Of a DNA stretch of 64,000 bases, positions 34,990 to 46,100 are shown one piece after another. The DNA is taken from NCBI GenBank assembly GCA_022410635.1, contig JAJVDF010000358.1, positions 1,175,489-1,239,488 of the forward strand, in the 5' to 3' direction. The position numbers and the translations under genes were made by a program. The DNA comes from Tretioscincus oriximinensis (lineage: Eukaryota; Chordata; Lepidosauria; Squamata; Gymnophthalmidae). Positions within the stretch are counted from its first letter, which is position 1. Each line of letters opens with the position of its first letter. The notes under the pieces are model-generated. The model ran no database searches and was not told the DNA's origin. It worked only from the letters and a program-made list of their open reading frames with translations.

Positions 34990-36010
34990 TGGCAATGCTC
35001 ATTGTAATAGCTCTAGCCTGCTTTTCAGGGCCACTTCTATTATTATGTGTGGATGCCAGCTAACAATAAAATAATGTTTTGTGACTGTTCTTGTGCCTGG
35101 GTGTGTACAGGTGTGGGGATCATCCAGGGGACACATATTAGGAGTATCATATCATATTAATATCAAATATACCTGTACGGACCTAGGTAATCAAAGTGAG
35201 GCCTCTGGGAGATTTTTGCAAACATTTCCTTGGTCAAGCTGACCTCTGCACACACACAGGAACAAACTTAATCACTCTTCTCTCCTTCAGGGTGCACCTC
35301 TGAATAGGTAGCCCCTTTCTAAATGGCCTTACTGATAGGGCCATTAATCTCATCAGGTAAGGGGAAGCCAAATGTTTGCCCAAGATCTGGGCTAGCTTGG
35401 CTCCCCTGCTGAGAAAACCTCTTTGGCTGCATAGCCTGAAGCCACCCCATTGTACCAAGGGGTAGTCACTGTTTACTCTTTTCTGTCTACCTCCAGTTGC
35501 AGCAATCTATCTTTGATTGCAATTAATCAAGGGCCATCTGAGTCTTGGGCCCTTGGAAGTGAGTCACTGTTCCTGTCATTAATTTGATTGACAGGGGATC
35601 ACAATGGTAGCTAAGGTCCATTCAGTAGTCACACCACACTCACACCATTGACCATATTTGGATTTCCTGTACCCAGGCTGCACCTACTTGGGAGGGGGAA
35701 TAACGCATCACTAATGACATCACTGACCCACGTTGGGTCTCCTCCACCCCTTTTACCTCATCATAATTTTAATCACGCCTTCTGATATCGAGGTCAATAA
35801 AAGTTGACGTTTTTGGCCCCTCTGGAGGAATTCCATGACCTGTGGACCCTCCTAGGACGCCTGTTGTACCTGAAGAGTTGTCCGTGTGAATCCTTCGACA
35901 CGTGTTCCGGACTCCAGGGCAAGCTACCTCAAGTCACCGTCAAATGTCATTGAATATCAGGGAAGCCAACCCCGGATATACAGGTAATCCCAGTTAAAAC
36001 TTTCTGTCTA
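34990..36010 (+). other. Unassigned stretch, possible old LTR
   Basis: No recognised repeat or exon. AATAAAAG at 35797 is followed by a GC-richer segment ending cctctggaggaattccatg, a layout like LTR U3-R-U5, but I could not define ends or a target duplication. Confidence 0.2.
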
Positions 36011-36261
36011 GGCAGGAAATCCCCCTATAAGAATGGGCTCACTTCAAGACCATATACTGCAAGATTATCACTTCATTTCTGTAGCAAAGATCAGGCCAGG
36101 AATACATGCTGTCACAGAGCTCATGAAGCCCTGATATGGTTCACTAGAGGCATCTTTGGTATGAAAATTGAACACACACATACTCCAACACTACAGTAAG
36201 ATGCATAGTGGTGCAGAGATTGAGAACAACTTTTCAAACAAAGAGAAGCATAGAATAATCA

Positions 36262-36460
36262 TGTTTTTATATCCTGCCCTTCTCATGCGAAGGGACTCAG
36301 AACAGCTTACAAGGTTAATTTTTGCCTGAAGGCTTACATCTATTCTATCTTCCCCAGCAGATTAGTGGTGGTTCTCATGAATCTACTTGAAATGTAGATT
36401 GCAAATCTACTTTCTTTCAAATAGCTGTGTTGGCTAGAGCGGAGGCCAGTCACCCCTCTC
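36262..36460 (-). repeat. Second tRNA SINE family, minus-strand copy of a tail-out pair
   Basis: Left part (atatcctgcccttctcatgc, gaagggactcagaacagctt) is the SINE 3' end on the minus strand. The next entry is the same family in the opposite orientation. Confidence 0.65.
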
Positions 36461-36469
36461 AACATTTGA

Positions 36470-36612
36470 GTCCCATGTCAACCTAGCTGTTCAAAAGTAA
36501 GCAATTACAAGTAGATGAATAGATACTATCATAAAATGTTGGGGAAGATAGAATGTAGGTTTTGGGGAGAAAAATAGCTTGTGAGTTGCTTTGATTCCCT
36601 TCAGATGGGATA
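36470..36612 (+). repeat. Second tRNA SINE family, plus-strand partner
   Basis: ggaagatagaatgtaggttt then gttgctttgattcccttcag, the plus-strand version of the copy at 36262. The two form an imperfect inverted pair. Confidence 0.6.
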
Positions 36613-37124
36613 GCTCCATTGTTGCATTTAAGATCGCCACAAACTCAGATAGGCGTGTTGTTGGGCAACAGTGCAAATAATATTTACAGTTGAAAAGGNC
36701 ATAGTCAGAAGAAGACTGCATCCAGGAGAAGCAGAAACAGCTCGGTGCATGTGTAGGAGCTCATGCCCTTTCAGATATTTCACATGCATCATGCGGATGA
36801 TAACCCAACAGCCAGTGGGGACGTTTACCAGTAATTTCAAAGGACCTTTTCTCCAGAACTTTGTGCAACACGCCACATTCTTTCATCATCTGGAGTAAGC
36901 GAAAGACAATTTATTGGTGGACTTTGGACATTAAGTCCTGAGGAAGGAAGAATTAATGGCACATTTATATTTTGTATAACATAATTATATAATATTAATT
37001 TACATAATATTAAGCTTACAATATGGGGAAAAATGACAAGAGTTCTTCCACTCAGTATAGAAGAGGGAATTGAAACAGGTTCAAATAGATTTCAAAGAAA
37101 TAGACACATTAGTCTAGGGTTCAG

Positions 37125-37720
37125 AACATAAGGAGGAGCCCTACTGAATTGGGTCAGCTCATTGTTCTTTAGAAATACAATTGCACCTGGGCAGTCTGAA
37201 GCAGAAGTTGGCAAAAGTTGAGACCTTCGAGTATAGGGCAGGGTATAAATATAAATAAATAAANCCCTCACCTATCTTGGCTCCCTTCAAATGATACTTC
37301 AGGAATCCTGCCTGTTGCTCCAACCCGGAAGCAGTATAAAGAGATCCATCCTAGAAGCTATTTATACCCTTGGCTTCCATGAACTTGTCTAATCCTGTCT
37401 TAAAGCTATCCTGGCTATCAGCTACCACCACCTATTATGCAGGTAAATTCCACAGACCCATAACTCTCAGGGTGAAAAAACACTTTACCTTGTCTATCCT
37501 AACTCTTTTGCCTATCAGTATCAAGGAATGCCCTCTGGTCCTGGTGTTGTGTGAGACAGAAAATATTTTTTCTCTATTCACCTTATCCATCCCATGCATG
37601 ATTTTATACACTTCAATCAGATCACCTCTTAAACGCCATCTTTTGACGCTGAAGAGTCTCAGACTGCAGTCTGATTTCATAAGGGAGGTACTCCAGCCCT
37701 TTGATAGAAATACAGGATAG
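37125..37720 (-). mobile_element. CR1 LINE 3' part
   Basis: Frame 37435-37680 on the minus strand reads RGDLIEVYKIMHGMDKVN and RVMGLWNLPA with CR1 3' UTR to its left. A short SINE-tail fragment (gtataaatataaataaataa) interrupts near 37240-37265. Confidence 0.82.
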
Positions 37721-37871
37721 AAATTTTCACCTTTAATCAGTGTACAATGGTGATTCCCTCCCTCCTGCAGCAGGCAATAGAAGTCACGCCAGGTAGATGT
37801 CTCTTTTTTCTACGTCCATTAAAGGTGTAAACGTTTACACCAGATTTTGTCTAGCAATCTATGTTAATCTA

Positions 37872-38140
37872 TCAAAGGAGCTAGTAGCACTTTGAGACTA
37901 ACTTGAGAAAAGTGGGTGGCATAAGCTTTCGTAGACACATCTACTTCTTCAGATGCTGAGGGACTAATGTCAGGGTCAGGTATTTATAGAAAACTGTGTA
38001 TGGGAGATGGCAACTGTAGTAAGGTGATGAATTGCAGGTTAGAAAAACAGGTAAATAGCAGAAACTAATCCTCTCATGTGAAAAAGTCCCTGGGGCAACA
38101 AGAGGCAATGTCTGATAGTAAACAGTTTTCATAAAAATGT
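37872..38140. repeat. Single arm of the foldback repeat
   Basis: aggagctagtagcactttga through ggttagaaaaacaggtaaat matches the left arm at 21.9 kb, without the second arm. Confidence 0.75.
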
Positions 38141-38349
38141 ATAATTGTTAATCTATGTTAATCTTTCGTCAGAGGGGCTTTCTTTCACCTTGTAGCAAGA
38201 AAAAACGTAGGCAACATGAGCTTTCATAGACATGTTGTTTAGCTCTAAAATGTTTTGAACTTCCACCATCCTCAATTTCTTGAAGGACATTCAAGTCGAC
38301 TTAACTACGAAGGCTCATTCTGCCTATCCTTTACTTGTTAGTTTCTAAG

Positions 38350-40100
38350 GTGATTTGAGATCCTCTTGCCAGATACCTTGTTCAAGTAGCAAGTCTCTCT
38401 TCTTTGTCATAACCCTTTGTAACTCTGGGATGTCAAAATAGGCTTTCAGGGTTGATGACGATGCAGGTGTGTAAATTGAGTGGGTGTCACCACTAGTGTC
38501 TGGAAGTGCAAATACAGGGGGATGATTCATCAACTGCCACCAGAGCGCAGTAAAGAGAAATTTAAGAGCAAGACTAATGTGTGTTTGGTGAGGTGTGGCT
38601 TTGGTTCTTATGAGATGCATGATTGGCTTGAAAAGAGTGATGAATGTTCCTTATGGGATGAAACAAGAAGTGCTTTGGTTTACTTAAACTGCTGCTGTGG
38701 ACGACAAAACTCATTAGTAAGAACTANGTAGGAGGCAGCTGATCCAAGAATATTTTTGGATTATTTCTCGGTAATTGGTGGCTGCTTTTAAGGGTGAGTT
38801 GAACTCTGTGGTTATGAGTGAATTTTACTATTTCCTTTCCGATGAGTGGGGGGCAGGATGGAATCAGAATGGAACTGTTTTAATGCGTCTGTTTGCTATC
38901 GACAGGAAGTTTACTGTTTACTTTTTCTCTTTAAAACAAAGTTCATGTGATGGTGTCTTGTTTGTGGTATCATTTTCCCTTGAAAGTCTCAAAGGAGCAG
39001 TGGCACTGCCTTCAAAAGCCTTTACAGTACTTGAGTACATGGTCCTGTCTCTAGGGAACCTTATTCTGGGTTATATCTTGGTATAGAGTTTGGCTATCCA
39101 TATACCATCGGGGCCTGCTGTAGAGATGAATAAAGACGCGGAGGCAGGATCAAGATTCAGGCATCCCATATACTTTGAGAAGACCTCTTTTATTCCTTCC
39201 AGCAGAGTGGGATTGCATAGCTGTTTCCCACATAACAAAACATGCGCAGTATACACTATTGACCTCAACCTAAGCATGAATCAGTTACTTGGCAGAGAAA
39301 GCTAATTATTCTACAGGAAGAGCCAATTATTCTTCAAAGCTATCCTGATAAGGTATTCCCAGGCATTNGTGGTGTGCCAGCGATCGCCCGGTACTTTACC
39401 TCACTATTCTTGGCTCGTGGTTTGCCAGCGAGCTAGAAAGTGAACTCAGAATGAACTCTTGATTATTCATATAGGTACCCACAGCCTGCCATAGTCTACA
39501 CTAGCATGTAGATGGCAGGATCCTATTCTGAGACATAGCCCAGAATAAGCCTCAATGGGGACAGGACCGATTTTTCCATAGTAATAGTTTACGATTACCA
39601 ATGCTGTATTGATATAAATTGCTATTGGTTCCTTGGTCTGTTATCCCCACAAAGGCTTTATATATATTTGATGTTCTCATTTGTCTTACTGCTCCTCAAA
39701 CAAAGTAGATTGTGCCAGCTGTTCCCTAGAATAGTCAGGTTCCTTCCCACGCCCCCAAGTAATATGTGATTTTAATGTCTTACACTAGTTCTATAAATGG
39801 GAATGAGCTTTAAGCTAACATATTAAATGTTTTGCTTGTTTTTAAATAGTGCTTAAGACTATTTTCAATCCTTTTTTAAACTCAGGATACTTAAATGTAT
39901 TTTCATGCTANTTTTAATTTTCTCTTCCCCCCTTTGCTTTCAATAAGTAATGTGTTGCCCCCAATTTGATTTCTAAAGACTGGGTTTTAAGCTTAGCTTG
40001 TGTAGAGTCCTGGTTTATGTTGTCTGAAGATATGAAATCTGGTTAAGATTTTAGCTTGTTACGAATTTGTGTTTAGATTACTCTTACTCTCTCTTTACAG
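38350..40100. other. Region before TSPAN1 exon 1, mostly unassigned
   Basis: Contains pieces of the ttattctgg repeat at 39040-39130 and 39480-39580. No clear upstream exon besides the acceptor at 40100. Confidence 0.35.
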
Positions 40101-40165
40101 ACCTCAAGATGAGCTGCTTTACTTTCTTGAAAGTCATGATGGTCTTATTTAATCTTATTATAGTG
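40101..40165 (+). CDS. TSPAN1: TSPAN1 coding exon 1 (N-terminus, start of TM1)
   Basis: Acceptor ctctctttacag precedes position 40101 and donor GTG|gtaggt follows 40165. Eight untranslated bases precede the ATG at 40109. It encodes 19 residues starting [15 protein letters not shown], matching the MQCFSFIKTMMILFN start of human TSPAN1. Because the exon opens with UTR bases, at least one noncoding exon must lie upstream. Confidence 0.95.
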
Positions 40166-43100
40166 GTAGGTATTTGCCTTTTTTTTCTTTTTGGTAATAA
40201 ACAGGAAGATACTGGTTGTCCTTGCAGGAGCTGTATTTTATCTAAACCTTAATACCAAGTTATATTTTAATCTAAGAAATTTTCTTACCTTAATGTAAGA
40301 AAGTGACCAACTGTTTTCTGTTGGCATTAGCTGAAAAGTGGATTTTCTGGATTCTACAATATGGAAAGAAACTCATTAACGATGATGTGTTCTTTCACAC
40401 CGAAAGGGAATTGAATGTGGACTAAAACGGAAATATGGCAGGGCTCAATCTCCAAAAGATGAGTAACCTTGTAGTAGCGTAATTGCTTTTTAACAATAAA
40501 ATGTTAAAATTAAAATGTTGGATGCACCTAATCATAAAAAAAAATCAGTAACTTGACTTAGGCATTTTATTCTTTCTTTTATTTATTTGCATTTCTATAC
40601 TGCCCTATATCTGAAGATCCTAAGGCAATTAACATATTAAAATCACAGTGCCCAAAGGGAGTGCTGTTTTATTCAACCAAATGCCAGGTTAAAGAGGTAC
40701 ATCTTCAAGAGTTTTCTAAATATACACAGAGGTGGTGAGCAGGCTGACCAGATGCCCACTTTTTTNGGGGGGAACCCGGTTTTGAGGTGTCTACCCACCC
40801 TTCAGGGGGGTGGGGTGCATTTCCCTGGTTTTCACTGAGGAAAAAAAAGATTTCCCTCTGTAAAAAAATAAAAAAATTCTGATGTACTCCAAAAATTCTC
40901 AGCTTAAAAATACTCACACACTTAAAAAAATTCTCACATACTTCACCGATTTCTCAGGCGAGAATTTTGGAAGGGAATGCATATTTATGAATATGCAAAT
41001 TAGCATGAATATTAATTACCCTGGTTTAGGTCTTGGAAAATCTGGTCAGTCTAGTGGTGAGTGACATACCTCAAGGGGGAGACTACACCATAGTCTGGGA
41101 ACACAGAGAAGACCCTGTCCCTGGTTCTCTTTGCTACTAAAAGTGGTGGTACAAAGANCCTCCTTTGCAGATCTTAAAGCACGGGCAGGTTTATATGGGA
41201 GAAGTNATTCCTTAAATACTGGGGGCCATGTTTTCTTGTATGATACTTTTTTATGGTGTAGCTAATGCCAAACTATTACAATCTTATTCATCAAGTTCTT
41301 ATAATGTCCATAGAATTATAAAAGGATTAAATGTGAACTTTGTAAATGTGATAGATGCTAATTTTGCTTTTTCCAAAATGATCTGCACTCACATAAGGAA
41401 AAAAACAGCACTTCTGCAATGGTTTGCTACTCACGCCAATCTGCCTTTCCCTTTCTCATATATACTTAGGGTTGCCATACGTCCCGGTAAACTGGGACAA
41501 TCACGGTTTTAGGGTCAATTTTATTGTCCCGGCTGGATTTTAAAAAAAGTTTTAAAATCCCGGGTTGCCACTAACCCCCCCCCCGCTTTCCCCCCCGCTG
41601 CTACCCCCACCGCGGCTGCCGCTCCCCCCCCGCCACTACCCCCCTGCCGGCTACCCCCCCCCCACCACCACAGCTGCGCGCGTGCGCATGGACGCTTGTG
41701 AGACAGGCAGGAAAGACGTTCTGCCTGTCTCGCTACAAGCGTCCGTATGTGCATGCGTGCGTGCACGCACACGTACGTATGCGCGCGTGTGCATGCACAC
41801 GTACGTATGCACGCGCGCATGTACGAATGCACGCGCGCACGCACCCCCCACCCCGCCCCCGTCCCGGTTTAGTATATATGGCAACCCTATATATACTAAA
41901 GCTAGAAAAAGTAAATTAGGGCTCTTTCCACACTTATTTTTATTATCTGGTATAACTCTGAATACACCCTTGATATAGTCTATAGTGGAATGCAGATGGG
42001 AGGCCTCTCTTGTGAGATATAGTCCTTAATAAGGTTCAGTGCGGAAAGCGCTTAAAAGTAGACTCAGCACATGAGTGTCAGATAATACCATTTGTAAGGG
42101 ACTTCTGAACACCGTCTATGTGATAATGGCCTAAACAGATCATTGTATGTTCCACCGGTGGGGGCAAGAGCCTTTAGGGGCAGGAAGGGAAAAGTTGGTT
42201 GTTGAAAGAGTGGAAAATAAGTTGAAAACTGCCCTTCTCTCTTACCAACTGCATTTTCAGTCTGAACTACTTTTCCACAAGTATATTGAATAGTTTAATG
42301 ATTAGTCCTTTTCCACAAGTGATTTCAGGTGCAATTTTACTTGAAAAGAGTTCCAACTAGGAACCATATTTTTCCTTATGCAGCAATATTTAGTGTTCTC
42401 CCAGAAGCATTGTTTAATCAAATCATGTACACATTTAATCTTATGTTGGCCCTTTTCAGGTTCCATTTTAGGGGTAATTTACAAAGGGTCTTGGTATAAT
42501 TCCAGGGTCATTCCACCTTAGACTCTTAGATTAATTATGTGCTGAACATCATCATTTGGGTTGCTTTAGAATGAATGTTCCCCTTGACCTTGATTACTTT
42601 CTGCCACACCTATGGGTCCAATAGAAACAGTGCCTCAAACTTCCTATTAGGTTTACTGATCTTCCCATTGGGTGTGTCTCCATATAAAGGCAGCAGGCCA
42701 AGCCCATGAAATATAGTTGCAGTAAGTACTCATTAAAATGTATTCACATGGAAAGTACTCATTAAAATGAATTCGTGCACTTCTACTTCGTCTCTGACAG
42801 GCTGAATAGTTTTATGGTTTCACTGGGTGTTGTGTAGTTTCGTATACAATCCTGATTAACCTAGCACCTGATTCTTAGGATATAATCCGTTGATGGACTT
42901 TGTACCAACACTCTCAAGGAATTAGGTTAAAAGTTGAGTATGTTGTCATATGTCTACATTTCCAAACTAAAAATAACCAGCATAGTTTATTTTTACCTAC
43001 CAGATAGGTAATAATAGCCATTGGTAATAAAGTGGTTTGATTTAGTAACCTGCTTGTTTGGATGACTATTAATCCACGGGTGGGAAGATACTTTGGGTGC

Positions 43101-46100
43101 ATATTCATGAGAGCCAGTTTGGTGTAGTAGTTAGTGTTGGACTCCTATCTGATAGTCTCCTGGATCGATTCAACACTCCTCCATGAAGCCAGCTGGGTGA
43201 CCTTAGGGAAGTCACAGTTATTTAGAATTCTCTCAGCCCCGCATACTTCACAGGGCGTCTGTTGTGGAGAATGCAACAAAAGCTATGTGAGCTGCCCTTT
43301 GATAAAGAGTGTTGTAAATTAACGTTATTAAACATTAGTTATATTTTCCCCTGACGTGTACATGATGAGCATTTAATAATAATAATAATCACATATACAT
43401 TTCATTTCCAAGTATCTCTGTAGCAAAGATACCTATGTTTGTGAAGCATTTCTTAATTCACACAGCAAAAACTCTGACCTTTGAATCCCATCCTTCATTC
43501 ACAAACCCTAAAGTGGATTCACAACAAACAGTAAAACAAGTCTTAAAAATATGATCTACCTGCTGTCCCACCTGCCTATCTTGACAGGGCTATTATCAGG
43601 CATTAAAAATCAAAGGGATTGAGTGAACAAAAAAGTTTTATTTATATCATAATAACAAAATCGGAATAGTTCCATCCCAACAGCAAAACTTTATTAATAA
43701 GAAAATTGCTAAAATTGATTTAAAAAATTGATAAATTCTGAAGATGCAAAAATATTCTGTGACTAATCCGCAAAAGAAGCGTTATATCCTAATGTTTCTC
43801 CNAGAACTGAAATAGAAATGCTGACTATTGGAATAAAGTAACTTCTCTGCTAGTCTTTAATGCATTTAATAGCTCCCATTGCTAGTAATAGTGATCTGGT
43901 CTATCTCAGTTACTTATCTGAATTCCTTGAAAGGAAGCATTCATCAAAACCTTTTACAAACATAATGTTGAAAGTTGAAACAATATTCCTGAGTACGTTT
44001 AGTTACTTAGACCTTAATATTCAGTTTGCATAATAGGTGTGAATGGGAACAGAGACATACCTTATTCACATGTCACCACTATTCAACCTTTAAAAAGAGT
44101 TTCAGTGCGTGCAGGTGTAAGCACAGAACTCTTTCTGCATATTTGGGAAGCCTGCCATGAATCAGTTTCTTAATCCCATGGGTGGAAAAGTTATTTTTGT
44201 ACATCAGTCNCATGGACCAGCCACATTTTCTCCCTACATACTGATTGCACCATCTTGACAGAGGCGCGGTGATACAGAGGTTAAGAAACNATTTTTCAAC
44301 CGAGAGACTTGTTCTCAAAGCATTGTGTCAACTGTGGTGAGGGGTAAGCGCCCTNTGCTGCCTTCAGCTTCAGCTAGTTCAGCTGTTCAAAAGCACTTTG
44401 CAATTAGATAAAAGAGTACCTCCACAATGTGGATGGTGGATGGGAGAGATAGAATGTAAGCCTTTGGGCAAAAAACATAAAATAGCTTGTATGTCGCTTT
44501 GAGTCCCTTCAGGTGAGAAAAGTGGTGTATAAAAACCCAGTTCTTCTTCTTCACAATAAGTTCCAAGAAACAATTTAATGGTTTCTGGTTATCTCCTGCT
44601 TTGGAACTTTGAAAGCTTCTTCCTTATGTGTTGAAATGGCTGCCCTTGTATTTGTTTGTTAAGGCTGTATGTATTGTAAGGCTTCATACAAACCATCCAT
44701 CAAAGCCAAATGGAGGAAGCACGAAAAGCACCCCGTAAGTGCCTTAGAAATGACAGCATGTGGCTCTTATGTTCTTATATAGATCGATTTTGGTCTAATA
44801 TTTTTTAGGCCTGGTTATGGCACCAAAACAGCCCTGGTTGCCCTGGCTTTTACTTTACTATTTGATTTATACCCCACCCATCCCACAAAGGGCTCTGAAC
44901 AGCTCACAGTGTAATACAAAACAATAAAATACAAGATAATTATATAAAACCTGTAAAAGTCCAGGAAATATTTAAAAACAAATTACAGTCATAACCCCCA
45001 ATGTATACCAACTCGGATCCAAAGGGCAATAATACTAAAACAACCGTGGAAGCAGATCAGCCTGAGGCTAGACTGAAACTGGGTATAAACTTCACCGTTG
45101 GCCATGGTATCCTCCTAGAAAGGCTATGGGTTTGGACGTTTGAGGCACAATATTGACTAGTTCTGTTCCTATCTTCAAGGCCAAGGCCACAGGATGGTTG
45201 TGGAAGAACTTTGCTTGGTGTTCTAGAAACTCACTTGTGGAAATTCCTTAAAGGTTGATCTTATTTCCCATACTGTTTTTTTAACATCTATATGAAGCCA
45301 TTGAGAGTGGTCTTTAGGAGTTCTGAAATGTCCACTTAATTTTATCTCCCCATATCACCTAAAGCAGTTAAAGTGCTTAAAGCACTTGAAATGCTTGATA
45401 GATTCTTGGAGAAAGGAGGTTTTTTGGGGGGTGGGGGGCAAAAAAATTGAAATGGAATCCACACAAGACGAAGTTGCTGTGAATTGTAGGGCTTTGTGTC
45501 CATGGAGGAAAGGAGCCTGTCTCTGATGGGGTTTTTTTTTTGCCCTGGAAAGGACAAGTATGTAATCTGGGAGTGTTCTTGGACCCTGTATTGACACTTG
45601 ATATGCAGGTGGTAACCAGGACTGCTTGTTTCCAATTACTGCTGGTTTGACAGCTGTGATCTTTTGTGTAGGGACGCAATCCAGCCACAATAATCCATAC
45701 TTTGGAAACTTCCAGAATGGACTGTTGTAATGCTCTCTATGTGGGGCTGCCTGTGGAAATGGTTCAGAAACTACTGCTGGAATAGAATTCACCAATTGGG
45801 TAACTTACTGATAGAGATGGTACTGGTTTTAAATAAACTGTACTGGCCGCCCATTTGTTTATTTATAAGGTTCTAAAGAAGAAGAAGAAGAAGAACTCGG
45901 TTCTTATACCCCGCTTTTCTCACCTTTCAAAGGGACTCAAAGCAGCTTACAAGGATATATTTTGCCCGAAGGCTCACATTCTATCTTCCCCACNAGGCTG
46001 TGGTGGTTCCCATGNATCTACTTGCATTCAGTTGCAATTTCTTGCAATTCATGCTTTCGAATAGCTGGATTGGCTAGAGCTACAGGCTAGTGGAAGGTGC

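Noticed and set aside
34990..36010. Solo LTR
   Set aside because: AATAAA and GC shift are suggestive, but no TG...CA ends or target duplication could be placed; kept only as a low-confidence stretch.
38480..38731. Plus-strand 83-codon frame upstream of TSPAN1
   Set aside because: Looked briefly like a 5' exon but has no clear donor, contains an N and shows no similarity.
41521..41978. Long His/Arg/Cys/Pro-rich frames on both strands
   Set aside because: Product of the alternating purine-pyrimidine and C-rich tracts inside MITE family D.
45355..45795. 146-codon minus-strand frame and overlapping frames
   Set aside because: Antisense of an L2 LINE fragment on the plus strand.
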